DNA of 64,000 nt from contig JACAXG010000111.1 of the NCBI GenBank assembly GCA_018881555.1, forward strand, positions 1 to 64,000, read 5' to 3'. The position numbers and the translations under genes are program-made. Below the pieces are notes generated by a model that saw only the letters and a list, made by a program, of their open reading frames with translations, made no database searches and had not been told where the DNA came from. The stretch comes from Amblyornis subalaris. Lineage: Eukaryota > Chordata > Aves > Passeriformes > Ptilonorhynchidae. Shown one piece after another: positions 36,801 through 48,605 of this stretch (position 1 is the first letter of the stretch; every line of letters starts with the position of its first letter).

Positions 36801-39695
36801 ATGAGTCAGTGAAGATGACAGGTTTTCTGTGCATTAATGAAGTAAAAATAGTAGTAAGTGAAAACATTCTTCTGAAATACAATAAAGGTGGCTGGTGCCA
36901 TCTGGAGGTGGCAGTGATGATTCAGACCACCTAGGATTCTAGACTGAAAAACGCAGGGTTCTTTTAAATGCAGTTTAGGATGTTTAAAACAAACAAAAAA
37001 TACATTAGCCACAAAGTATGTTGAGAAGACATTGCACATCTTGGTAGCACTTGTTCTATCTGGGACATATAGGGTGCTTTTCTGTTGCTGGTTTTCCAAT
37101 TTTTGTAAGCCCAGAAGCAAGATAGCTAGAAGCATTTCTCTCTAATTCACAGAAAATGATCTTGTGTAAGTTATCTAACATTTAACATTAAATGTCTGGG
37201 GTGTTTTGTTTTGTTTATTTGTTTATGGGGGGTTTTTTTGTTTGGTTGGTTTGGTTTTGACTTTGTTTTTTTGGTTTTTTTTGAGGGGAGGGTTTGCTTT
37301 ATCAGTACTTTGGTGTCAGAGCAGTGTTCTAGGCTAGCTTTTCCAGGGGCAGCCTAAACCTAGAGCTGTGAGCGTGTAGAAGTGGCTATGTAAAGCCATG
37401 TAGGATCAGAATACTATATGCTCTCCAAGATCACGGGCAGATTTTGTCTTTCCTGATGCACATCTGCTTAGGTGTACCCTTGCTTTTTTGTTCAAGTGAA
37501 AAGATGATACATTTTCCATTAAGAAAATCATGTCCTGTCTATGTTTGAATGCTGCAGTTTATTCCTTTGTCTTCCATTCCTTAATTTTCTTGACAGGTGA
37601 GGGGAAGCTTATCTTCATAATACAGTTGTGAACCTTCTGTAACAGAGTCATGCTTCTGTAATTCAGGCCTGCTACTTGCAAAAAAGGGCTTATAAAGCAA
37701 AGCAAACACCACAAAACACCAGAGGAAGACTGTAAAGGATGTGGCTCTGTCTTGGATATTCTTACAAATCAGAGTGGAAGATTAGTCATTTTCTAGTCTT
37801 ATTTCAGGCTTCACTGTTTAATTGAGCCTCATTTTTTAAAGTTACCACTTTCGTAGAATGTATTGATCCTATCTTCTCACTGTGTTTTTGAGAGACAGAC
37901 CCTAGCTGATGAGGAAGCTGCTGTGTTTGGCTTTTAGAGGAGGTACAAAGTGACTGCGGACAGTGCAACTTCACAACATGGTAACTGCCAGAAAATGTTT
38001 GTTTTGGTTGATGTGCAAGTGCTGCCAAAAAATGCACCCAATAGTTAATACCGAAGTAAAATAATAGATGGATTTTTTTTTCCTAAAGAACATAGTTTCC
38101 TAGATGCTTGTGTAGTTTTGGGTTTTTTTTAATTTCTATTTTAAATTAATATGTAGCAAAGAAAGTTAGTTGTCTGCTTGCTGTCTTCCCTTCAGTGTTG
38201 CTATGATAGGATACTGCTGTGCTTCATTGGTTACTGGAAAGCTACTGAAATTGGGGACTTATGTAAGTCACAGCAGGGAGCCCACAATTACTCTTTTATT
38301 TTTGTAATACGCGAGTATCTGACTGGTAATGGAAAGGTAAGCATAGTGGTGTATTCTCCCCCTTTCCCTAGAATATTGTGTGTATACCCTGTCCTTAATC
38401 TCTGTATATGTTTATGGTCGCATAGAGCTCCATGCCCCCATGTTCATCTTTAATAAAAGCATAAAAGACCTAGTTACACAGCTCAGCCATGCATAGCTAC
38501 ACTCCTGTACTGTAGGTTGAATTGGCAGTAAGGTGCCAAATGGAATTTAATTGCAAAGTTCTTGTTTACTTGTTGCTTTGTCACAAGGTTTTTTTTTTTT
38601 TTCTTCAGTTGTCATTGTTATTCTTGGAAGACTGTATTATGCAGTGATGTAGACATTGGGTAAAAACACTTCCGGTTTAAATACATGGAGAAAAAATTGT
38701 TCTTCTAATTTGAAACATGGAGAAGTAGAAAATAAAAATTATTATTGGTATGTTGAATACAGAGAAAAAAGGTTCAGATATCATCTATAGTTGAGCAAAA
38801 TTCAATGAAACTAGGAAATAAAATTATTCCAACCAACCTTCAGTTATAATTTCATATTCTTAAGAGAACACCAGAATGGTTAAAATAACTTTTAAAATAT
38901 AATTATTTCACTTTGAAAGAAAACATATCATTAACACTTAGAAATTACTCAGTCATGTAAAAGGCTAGTATTTCCTGATGTTTGCTTAGCATCAGCTTTA
39001 GCAGGAGGTGATGTTGTATATCTGTGTATATTTATATATATATATCACTTTTGCAGTGTGAAGCCATTATGGAAAGTCATAAGTGACATTAACACATGCA
39101 GACTGAGGAATGTGGAAGGAATACCCTCTTGAGAAGTGCTGAGCATGTTCAGTCTCTGTAGTGGGAGGATTTTGTAAAGCTGGATTGCGCTGTAATGTTT
39201 AATGCTACAGGTGAATATTGAGATGATTGAAAACAGCATGTCCTTTTGGAAATTTGAACAAGAGGTGAAAAGACAATTTCTTTCCTTTGTATTTTGAGGG
39301 AGGAATGGAACTCCAGAGTGCTCATTGACTGTAGTGTCGGTGTGTGCTCATATAGTGATGACTTTGTTAATCAATTTGTGTGAGGTTATAGCATAATCAG
39401 AAATATAATCACATATTATTAAATGACTATTTCGTAAATGAAAGCTACTGAAAACAGTATATGTGAAAAATATGAAAAATTGCTCTGCTTAATGATTGCT
39501 TTGCCAGCTGCTACAGCTGCTTTCAGGTCAGATGACATTTCAAATTACTTCTCTCCACTTTGATTAAGTATATATGCATAGAGGAGTGTCGCCTCTGTAT
39601 GGCCACATCAGGAATTTGTTCTAATTTTCCATTAAAACACATCATTAATTGTATAGTCAGAATATACAGCAGTATTTTTCTGGTAAAAATTGCTT
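33876..39695. other. AT-rich, probably intronic DNA
   Basis: No secure gene is seen. The block contains a strongly T/G-rich run (about 37197-37290), a palindromic ctacatatatgtag near 36195, a (TA)n run near 39034-39045 and the exon candidate at 38196-38336. The 35150-35680 stretch is somewhat GC-richer with scattered open frames, but I cannot assign it to a known repeat. Confidence 0.45.
38196..38336 (+). other. Candidate internal exon, phase 0-0 (unproven)
   Basis: A good acceptor (ttgctgtcttcccttcag) and a consensus donor (AAG|gtaagc) bracket 141 bases, 47 codons open in phase 0. That phase would join in frame to the 11.8 kb exon. The peptide starts CCYDRILLCFIGYWKATEIG and is hydrophobic at its beginning. 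A second strong donor, at|gtaagt (38262/38263), would give a 67-base version, read in another frame as VAMIGYCCASLVTGKLLKLG. I recognise neither. It could be a real coding exon, a lncRNA exon or chance. Confidence 0.28.
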
Positions 39696-39962
39696 GTGTA
39701 ATGTTGCGGCTTGAGCTCGGCTAGGTGGTAAATGCCGCAACCTTCCTGAAAGCGTCCTGTTCGGTGGTGCCTCGGCGCTGGTGCAGTGGTCAGTGGAATA
39801 GGGATGCTGCCTTCCCCTCTAGCCTCCCTCAGGAATCGCTGGGTTCACAGCTGACACCCTATCCCACCAGCGCGGGTGGAAGCGCAGACACACTCACACA
39901 CTCGCCTTAAGCCGGGAGCAAAGAGCTGGAGGGACTCTCCTTATGGTGTTCCACAAAGCAGC

Positions 39963-39968
39963 TTTATT
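39963..39968 (-). terminator. LTR polyadenylation signal AATAAA
   Basis: An exact AATAAA occurs on the minus strand inside the solo LTR, about 55 bp downstream of its TATA box. This compact TATA-polyA layout is typical of a short R region. Confidence 0.6.
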
Positions 39969-40018
39969 CAGTGAAGGGTCCATGGAAGGAGAGCCGCAGA
40001 ACAAAGGAGTGCACAAGG

Positions 40019-40025
40019 TTATATA
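40019..40025 (-). promoter_or_regulatory. LTR TATA box
   Basis: The minus strand reads TATATAA in the 3' part of U3 of the solo LTR. It is the probable core promoter element of the former provirus. Confidence 0.55.
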
Positions 40026-40456
40026 CCAAGCCAGACAGGGGTGGAGAGAGCACTAGGGACCAATCACATTAGGGCCAGAGGGGGGAGAGAAGGCAGGATT
40101 ACATACATGCAACCAATGAGGGTAGGCGAGAGGAGGAGCAGGGGAACAAGGCCAATGGGGCATCGAGTGAGGGAGAACAATCCAGAACATCGCCATAAAA
40201 GGGTACATAGATTCACAGGTTAACCAAACAGGGGAACATAACATGACATCAGCAGGGCCTGAATGGGGAGACCTTCCTCTTTACCACACTCCAGGAGGAG
40301 ATCTTGGACCTCAGAGCCTTTACTCAATATATCACCTGGGCTCTCTGGCCCACAACACCTGGGCTCTCTGGCCCCACTGGCTCCTTGGTCACTTCTGTGG
40401 CTGGCCCTACTGCTGTAGCCTCTCCTGCTGCGGGCTCAGCCACCCCCACAGTGTAA

Positions 40457-43400
40457 TACAGGACAATTATATTAAAATATGCATACATTCGACATATTTA
40501 TGAAAAACACACACTTTTCTGTGTATTTAAAATGCTTTTGTTAGTTTTTGGGGTTTTTTAAATTTGCGTCTTCAGGGAAAAATACCACATTCTTCTGAAA
40601 ATATATATTCACTTTAATTATAAACGTAGTAATTATAGTGTTTACTTTTCAGCAGTATTTAATGTTTTATTTAAGAACACTTGTAACTGGGAAATGTTCC
40701 TACTGCTCATCATTGAAAACTGTTAATTCTTTTTTTTTGCCCTGGAGCAGTCTGCTTAGGTTAAAATAACAGGTTAATTCTTTATTGTGACAATTTGACA
40801 AGCTGGGGAAGCTTTATGCATAATGTCATGGTGTTCTTTCTCCATACTGTAATACAAGAGACTCACCTTATTGCACAAGCTAATCCCATTCTTTTCCTCA
40901 GAAATATTGCCAAATTTTTTGTGTATTTGTTGCTTTCAGCAGTTCATATTCTACATTTTGTTATCCTGGCACCTTCTGACTCACTCAGATTTCACATCAT
41001 TCCTGCTTTTCGGTTCAAATTTAGTTCAACTGCTAAAATAGGGGGGTTTTGACAATATTTATCACGACTCCTTTGTACTTAAATGAATCACCTTCAAGTT
41101 CATGCACAAATTTTTCTAACTTCCTATCTCACCTGCTTACTTTGTATCATCCTTGCTTCTTCACATCATGAATAAAGATTTGACAAGCTGTTTCTCGTAC
41201 AAATGTTTTTCTGCCTCAAGCAGAGCACAATATCTAAAACATTCTTTGTAGTTTAGCAGAATAGTCTTCAAGCATTTAGACTTAGCTGTAGTTAATTGTA
41301 TCTGTAGTTCTCCAGCTGGATCTTTTTAGATACATTGACAGATCAATGCCTACTTTTATTTATTTAAATAATGTGACTCTTTTTTTCTACCGTTTCTTGG
41401 ATTTCCCTCTGAGCATATGTTCTGTGGGGAAGAACAAATTAGCCTTCTAGTATTTGTACAATATTTGGTATTCTTAAGTTGGGTTTTAAAAATAAATGTG
41501 TGCTTGGCAGTACCTGCACATAAGACAGAAATCTGGCCCCTAGCACCTACAGTTTAACTAAATCCATTTTGCATTTTGTTCCACAGTATGCGGGGACATG
41601 AGGCACTTAAACATTGAAGCAATATGGTCAGGGTGTAATTCTGATGTCCCTAAGTTTGCAATGCTGCCCTGAAACAAATGTTGCAGTATACATGTTATAT
41701 ATTTAAATGCATACTTTTACAAACCAAGACAGTTTCTCATCATACAGTTCATGTTGAAAATCTTCAATACATACATTAAAACCACAGAAGCAGTACATGG
41801 GTTTGTTATATCTGTCTAACAGAGATCACTGTTGAATCAAAAAAGCTGAATTGGATTCATTTTGATTTTAGCTTTCCTGAGCTCACTTTCAAATTCTGGG
41901 CATGTAGGAATAGGTATTTTAATATGAATGCTAGATTAGTTCCTACTTTGGAGAAGGTATTTAGGCATGGGGAAAAATAGACAATGCTGAGGATGGTGTT
42001 TTTAAATTAATTTCCAGCACCTATGGAAACTAAAAGTCAGAAACTCTCTTGTAGTTGTAGGAGAGGAAATCCCTGCTCTGTCAGAGGATACAGTTCACAT
42101 TCTTGCATCAGAGCAGCATTCTGGGATATCCTGGGCTGGCAGGATTCAAGACCAAGAGGAAATGCAGATGCTGCCTTGGGTTGGCCAAGATTCATGGAGT
42201 ATGTTGTCAACTCCTGCAGATGGTGGGCCAAGATCAGAAAAGCTAAGATCAAGTGCACATTATGTACAGAGAAGGAAATTTTATATTTCAAAGACCACAC
42301 TCTGGACTGTTTAAAAATTAATTATTCCTCAAAGAATACAAAATATAACTTCAAGTTTATCTTCTTTTGATGTCCTTTTCTTTTCAGCAGAAATAGTGTA
42401 TTTGAATTCCATAGTAAATCTTCATTCTTATGGGGTGTGTCATTTCAACTGAAAATATTGACACATCAAATATTCACAACTGGAAGACAGTGAGAGCAAA
42501 AATATCTATTAAGTATCTTGATGGTTGATAGTAATTTTCATTCCTATTTATCACAAGTTGCCACATCTCCATGAAACTAACAGAAAGATTTCTTTTATTA
42601 GATATTACTCAATTATGCTTCAATAGCCCACAATAACTGTAATAATATTTAAAGCAATTATATAAAAACTCAATAGAACAAAGCAGATGCATGGGAAAAA
42701 AAAGAACTTTAATACAGGCATCTCTGTATGTCTAAGTAATAAGCCAGTGAAAGGAAAGCACCTGTTTTCAGTGATGTTTTTTCAAAAATGTGATATGGTT
42801 GAGAAAGGACCTTCTAACTACTAGAATGGAATTGAATCCTGTTCAGTAGTGCAGGTAAATACAAGCGGCTTCTTCCAACAGGGGAAAAATAACAGTTTAG
42901 GGTTTGATCTTTTACCCCTAAAATATGAATAGATAAGTTGCGATCCAGAATTGTGTTGAGTTTTTGTGATGCTTATCAACACCTTTGTTAAAATCAGTGG
43001 CGACTTTAAAGGACTGCGTTCAGGTGATGTGCATATTCTTAACAAAAATTAATTGTGAGATCAGAGTTGCTCTGTCCTGTCTAGCATAGAAAATGTGCTA
43101 GGACGTTCTCTCTCAGGCATTGATGAATATTTAACCTATTGTTTAAATGTCACTGCTTGACTGATGTTCTTCTTGTGTCCCCTCCTTAAAAGTACGAGCA
43201 GAGCATTTTGGGAGTGATAATCAACATTAATTGGTGAGTCATAACATTCTGCTGCAAGACATAAAAGAGAAACTTAGTTCTTCTGTCACTTGAATTGCTC
43301 ATTCTCTCAGTATTTCTGAAGTTAGTCTTTCTAATAGATCAGTGCAAGCATCCCTCCCCTCTTAATGTACTGTTTATCTAAATTTTGTAAATCTCCAAAA

Positions 43401-44635
43401 GGCCTCTGCTACTGTAAAAATCACCTTTTGAGTTCCCACCCATCTAGTATGCCTCTGGTGCAGCAGAAGGGGGCTTCACTGATGAGAAGTTGGTCAGGAC
43501 AATTTTGATCATCCACACCAATATACGAATATCATCCCAAAGTTGTTGGAAGCTTTAACCTTTCAAACAGGTTTTTAGAACTTTTTGTCCTCTGGTTGAA
43601 GTATTATGAAGGTGTTGTGGATTACAGAAGTATATTCAGAATCCTGATTAATTAAGACTATTGAAAAGGAAAAACTGTGAATATCGGCTAAATGCATGTA
43701 TACACCATTTTACAGTGTCTTTTGATACCGTGTCCTTTACATATCCAAGTTTTAATCAATCTCTGTGTAATATCTCAGTTTTTGTTATTTGTTTACTTCT
43801 CAGGTGATACCATAGTTTTAAGTGCAATTACAAGCATGTACTTAAAATCTGCTACTTCTAAAAAATTACTTGTTTTCCTGACATACCTTTGCAATGTTTC
43901 AGTCTCTTGTTACATAAAAAATTTCTATACCTTTTTGAAAATTGAGGATAATTATCCTTTTGACTCCTATTACTTCTCAAATACATTGCTTTCGATGAAG
44001 TAATGCATTTGATTCAACGAATTCTTAAAATAGTCTTGCATCAAAGTCAGAAACGAACAACACCAAGGAATTATGTAAACAAAGGATGTATCCAGGCTGC
44101 AGATTAGCATGCTCTTAATTAGCTTTGTTAAAAAGTGTTGTGAAACCTTTCTGAAATAAAATGCTGACCTCTGCAGACTGAGATAAGCCATGTAGTGGAT
44201 ATGTTTTTTCTCTTTTCTGTACGACACATGCTTGCAGGACAGTATGAGTTTGTGGAGACCATGCTCTTCTCTGCAGTAACCTTCAAGTATCTGAAACTGG
44301 TTGGTTGTTCACTGCTTCAGACAGGTTTGACACGGATGATGTGTGTCACTCCTTGCTTAATCTGAGCTGGATGACTCTGAACCTTCCTGATTCCTTCAGA
44401 CTTCTCTGTAGTTTCTCCTGTAATCTGTTATTGGTGTCCAGCTCCACTTGTGGTGAACAGCCAAGGTTTCTCTCTTTTTGTGCAAAACTTGTCCAAAGTA
44501 GGTGACACCACTGTTAAGAAACAAAGTGCTGAAGTTAGATCTTTTGAGGAAAAAGGTTTTATGAACTAATCTAAACTTCGATGCTGAAGGAATAAAAATT
44601 TAATTTTGTTACTTCCTGGAAAAAAAGATGGAGGA
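40457..44635. other. AT-rich, probably intronic DNA
   Basis: No gene or interspersed repeat is recognised. The longest frames (for example 42023-42370) lack recognisable motifs and show no convincing splice framing. Confidence 0.5.
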
Positions 44636-45240
44636 ACATTTCACAGGATTGCATCCAGGTGGTTCTTGAGTAAGAACCAGTGACAGAGATTCCATAACCT
44701 CTCTGGGCAGCCTGTTCCAGTGCATGGTCACCTGCACAGTAAAGAAGTTCTTCTTTGTGTTCCTCATGTTCCTCAACTTCCTGTGCATCCATTTCTGCCT
44801 GTTGTCTCTTGTCCTGTTGCTTGGTGCCACCGAGAAGAGCCTGGCTCTGTCCTGACATCCTCCCCTCAGATACTTATGGGCATTGATAAGATCCCCTCTC
44901 AGTCGTCTCTTCTCCAGGCTAAACAGACCCAACTCGTAGCCTTCCATGGAATTGTAGAATCCTTTAGGTTGGAAAAAACCTCTAAGATCATCAAGTCCAA
45001 CCATTAAGCTTTTCCTTGTAAGTGAGATGCTCCAGTCCATTAATCATCTTTGTTGCCCTCTGCTGGACGCGCTCCAGGAGCTCCATTTTTCTCTTGTCCT
45101 GAGAAGCCCAGAACTGTACTCTTGATGTGACCTTGCTGGCCACCAGGTCACACTGCTGGCTCGCAGACACTTTGTTGTCCACCAGAACCCCCAGCTCCAT
45201 CTCCACAGAACTGCTCTCCAGCAGGTCCCATTCTGTCTGA
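44636..45240 (-). mobile_element. CR1 LINE fragment, minus orientation
   Basis: The minus-strand CR1 pattern is clear: 'tcacaggattgcatccagg', 'cctctctgggcagcctgttccagtgcatggtcacc', 'aagaagttcttctttgtg', 'agatgctccagtcca', 'ccctctgctggacgcgctccaggagctcc' and 'tgttgtccaccagaacccccag'. The pattern is interrupted at about 44945-45003 by a second CR1 tail (separate entry). The open frames at 44571-44858 and 44609-45040 are relics of ORF2 and 3' UTR, not genes. Confidence 0.92.
44948..45003 (-). mobile_element. Nested CR1 tail inside an older CR1
   Basis: Only the last ~55 bp of a different CR1 copy (attgtagaatcctttaggttgg ... atcatcaagtccaacc) sits inside the CR1 at 44.6-45.2 kb. It interrupts the normally continuous cagctc...cctcgtaggagagatgctcc stretch. 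The host motif 'gccttcc' on the left and 'gcttttcc' on the right look like the two sides of a duplicated or resected target. The nested copy must be younger than its host element. Confidence 0.75.
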
Positions 45241-47559
45241 TGCAGTAGAAAAGTCTGGTTAGAGAGAAGCTATAAGCGTAGGCACACTCTCCGGTGTCAT
45301 CAAGTGCATCTTTTGCATCCACAGCTATTATGCTTTTGTAAGTACCAGATGTGCTCTCCTCAGCTTTCTCCATTATAAACAGAATAATTCTACCCTCTTT
45401 AATCTCTCCTAGTAGGGCACCAATTCAGTTTGCTTTATCAGTCCCATTGTTATGGAATTAGATTTATGTGAAATGCACTCTGCATTTCCATAAAATTTAA
45501 ACTTCAAAATCGTAGTCCTTTTCCAACATTTAATAGTGTTCTACAGTGCTGGGGTTTTTTCCTCAAAAGATTTCTCAAATGAAATTATCGCACCAGTTGC
45601 TGATTCTGTGATCTATCTGCAAGTGAAGCATGAGGCATTTTCGAAGAGGTAAGTACTGTTTTTAAATACTAAGCTTACAGTGATTCATATTTCTGAAAAA
45701 TCTTTTAATTGATTCATATACTCATACTTTATACTATGCAGAACAGGCTGGGTACTTACCACAGTTGGTATAGTGATTGAATTTTAGAGAGAACAAGCGT
45801 ATTAAAATGGAAAATGACCAAAAATAGTCAATTTAGGATACAAATCAAAACAAGAAGCCTGTTGGTAATGGATTGTGAAGAAAGAATGTATACTTTTATG
45901 TTTTCTGTCCTGAAAATACTGTTCTGCTATGTGGAGTTTTTTCTGCTTAAGAACTTTGATGAAAACAAGAGCTCAGAAGGAATGTTGGGAATATTTTAAT
46001 AATTGTATTATGTTTCTTGTCAGAGATTTAAAAGCATGAAACTTACTAGAAAAAAACGTTTGACAAATAGAAGCATATATAAATTTGATTAAGACTAGTT
46101 TTGATAAAATAAATTTGATTGAGACCTGTGAGGTGGTACATGCTTAGTGATGCTAAAAGCAAGTTCTCAGAATGAAGTTGTCACTGTTTGAGATTTAGTG
46201 ACTGGATGTCTTGAATTGCTTGTGTTCTTAGTGTAGCTGATACAGTGGAAAAGGCTCATTCAGGATTTCCTGCCCTGGATCTTCATGTCTGTTGGCATGA
46301 GCTGTGAAGAACCAGCATGAACAGGAAATAGTTGTGGCAAGCCAGGGGAATTAAATGCCTGTGCAGCAAAAGAGAGAAGTATGGATTCTCAAAGAAAACA
46401 TGGCATGTTGAAAAACAAGCATGAAAATGGTAGTCATAGTTACGGCAGTGTTGTCTTCTCGTTTTCACTTAGTTCTGAAAGGAGCCATGGCCTCACACTG
46501 CCTGCAGGTAGCACTGCTTGGCAAGAAGCACCCCTGTCTTTCCCTAGACCATCTTTTTTTCCTCTTAGAAGTGCCTCTCAAGGTTTTAAACAGGTGCAGG
46601 CTGTTCCTTTGCCGTTCTCATGCTTACATACCTTTCCCATTTTTGTCATGGGTGTGATGTAACGATTTAAAAACATGGAATTTAATTATCCCTTATTAAT
46701 TTTGTGGATATCTGAGTAGAAGTCTGACTATGCAAGTCTCCAGGCTACCTGATCCAGCCTTAAAGATAGCCTTGCTTTGAGCAGGCTGTCACTGTGAGAC
46801 AAGTGTCTTCAAACTGAAGTGAAATACTGGTTATATCATTTCATAAGCTGTATAACTTAAGTAATTTGATGAAGGTCAGGCTGTCTAAGATGGTGTCCCA
46901 TGTACAGAAAAAAAGCAAGATCTTAGATCTTAACGGCACTTTAGAATACGTGTCTGAATTTATCAGAAGAAATTGAAATCCAGTCACCTAATATAAAGCT
47001 GCAATGGAATTTTGTAAGAGCAAACAGCTGGAGAAGCTCTTATGCAAAGCAAGCTGGCAAGGGTATGTGTGTGTGCATGTTTGTGTTCGATTTCTAGCTC
47101 TAGAACTACTTTCCATATGCTCTTGTATTGTATAAGACAAGAGGGAGTTATTGGTATCGTATCATGATAATTGTGCTTATATTGTTTGATGGTTTGTCCA
47201 GAGGGAGGAATCTCCTCCTGATACTATTTGGCTATGTTACAGTGGCATGGGGCAGTCATTGTTTACATGAGAATGCATTAATACTTTGATAGCCCTCTGT
47301 TACACCTGAGTCACTTAAACCTAGGACTAAACTAAGATTCTTTTGCTCTGGGAAGGTGCTGAGGAGAACATTCAACCAAATATTCTCAAGAGGTAAAATA
47401 AACCCACAAAAGTTTGCTGGCAGACTATAGAAAAACAAGGAATTGTTTTACTCTCTCGCAAAAGAGTAAATGGTACATAACATCACTTATCCCAGCATAG
47501 ATTTAGCCCATTAAACGTAGAAAACCTTATAACCCATTCGGTGTTATTTTCCATGAGAA
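45241..47559. other. AT-rich DNA with one exon candidate
   Basis: No secure gene is present. The block includes the candidate exon at 45570-45648 and, near 46740-46790, a phrase ('cttgctttgagcaggctgtc') that may be a small old CR1 tail fragment. Confidence 0.45.
45570..45648 (+). other. Candidate internal exon (unproven)
   Basis: The acceptor ggttttttcctcaaaag precedes 79 bases ending AAGAG|gtaagt, a consensus donor. The open frame reads FSNEIIAPVADSVIYLQVKH and then E-A-F-S-K-R (phase 1 in, phase 2 out). I do not recognise it. Its phase does not match the 11.8 kb exon directly. Confidence 0.18.
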
Positions 47560-47945
47560 GAGAGTTAGAAAAAGAAGAAAGGGAGGAAAACAGAAAGATA
47601 GGAAAGATACAGAAAAACAGACATAGCTACCAACTCCTGGGTTCCAGCGATGTCATTCTTTAAGGTGGAGATAGGATAAAAGAGGGGGCTAGCCTCCTGG
47701 TAAGGCTTCTTAAAGCCTTGGCCCACCCTGGGCTTTCCTCCCAGGTAGGACTTCCAGTGTCTTGGCCACACAGGGACTGGTTAAATGACACTGGGGGCTG
47801 CCTCCAGTGTCCCTTGATTGACCGGGCTGAGGAGTGTGGGGACGGGGTGCTGCACTACCAAAGCAGGGCCCGATCTGCCCCCTTCCACACACTCCAAGTA
47901 AACATGTCTCGAAACACCTTTTCCAGTCTCTGACACCATCTCTAA
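47560..47945 (-). mobile_element. Probable endogenous-retrovirus-derived segment
   Basis: This is an isolated GC-richer block. On the minus strand it opens with TGGTGTCAGAGACTGG (47938 downwards), which resembles a primer-binding site of the tRNA-Leu type found in ERVL-like elements. An AATAAA-bearing stretch lies upstream of it on that strand (near 48003-48009). Its phrases ('gggttccagcgatgtcattc', 'gcagggcccgatctgccccc') look like multi-copy avian repeat sequence. I see no LTR pair or target duplication, so the limits and the class are uncertain. Confidence 0.4.
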
Positions 47946-48533
47946 TAGAATTTGACTTATGAGAACATAAGAACATAATTTGCTTAGACTAAATGAGAAC
48001 TAGACTATTAAGACTTTATAAATTTATTATTAAGTGACTTTCTTGGACAAAATACATTATTTTCCCCCGGGTATGGTTGTTTATTTGTTCAATACATACC
48101 TTGCTTTCTTCTTTCAGTATTCTGGATTTGTAGAACAGCCACATAGTAACTATTCTTCTATTCTTATCAGTTCTCTTTCTAGATTCTGCCCCCTTTTTTT
48201 TTGTTTTTTTTTTTTAGATACATTTTATTTGTAAGTGGGTATGTCTACAAGGTTAAGTGGAGTGGGACACAGAATGGCTGAAACTAATGGAATACCTTAA
48301 GGGAATACCTCTACAGGAAAGGAGAAGTTTGAGGGCCGGTCTGTGCTTCAGTCTTCACTCAAGTAAGACCATGAATGGACCTTCTTGATTTAAGGAATTT
48401 ATTGAACTTGAGTGCTTGGCATTAAATGCAAAGAGAGGCTGTAGTGATGAATTGTTTTAAAATCAGCTAATTTTCATGTAGTTCAGTGCATGTGTGAGTA
48501 TGTGTATGCATATGCATGTACATGTGTTTGTGT

Positions 48534-48605
48534 GCATACTGTATAATCTCTTGTGTTACAAATTATAATGCATACTGTATAATCTCTTGTGTTACAAATT
48601 ATAAT
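48534..48605. repeat. Perfect 36-bp tandem duplication
   Basis: Two identical, directly adjacent copies of a 36-bp unit beginning gcatactgtataatctc occur at 48534-48569 and 48570-48605, preceded by a TATG/CATG-rich simple sequence. The lack of any difference between copies means a recent slippage or repair event, or an assembly artefact. Confidence 0.95.

Larger units (their letters stand above)
39696..40456 (-). mobile_element. Solo LTR with 6-bp target-site duplication
   Basis: A 749-bp LTR (39702-40450) begins TGTTGC and ends CCCACA on the plus strand. It is flanked by perfect GTGTAA duplications at 39696-39701 and 40451-40456. Its transcriptional sense is minus: TATATAA at 40025-40019, then AATAAA at 39968-39963, which places R at roughly 39945-39990, U3 on the right and U5 on the left. 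There is no internal gag/pol/env, so it arose by LTR-LTR recombination of a provirus. A 6-bp duplication with TG...CA ends fits class II (ERVK/alpha-beta type) integrases. The intact duplication and fairly high GC and CpG suggest a relatively young insertion. Antisense to the inferred host gene, it could supply a cryptic antisense promoter, but the sequence does not show activity. Confidence 0.9.

Noticed and set aside
36806..37135. 109-codon minus frame
   Set aside because: No domain, no splice or promoter context; probably chance.
42023..42370. 115-codon plus frame
   Set aside because: No recognisable motif, splice framing or promoter; it is consistent with chance in a 64-kb window.
44609..45040. 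143-codon minus-strand frame as a gene
   Set aside because: It lies within CR1 and across a nested CR1 tail; the peptide contains CR1-type GLFSLEKRRLRGDL sequence.
48534..48605. CRISPR-like repeat pair
   Set aside because: The two copies are directly adjacent with no spacer, in vertebrate DNA; it is a simple tandem duplication.
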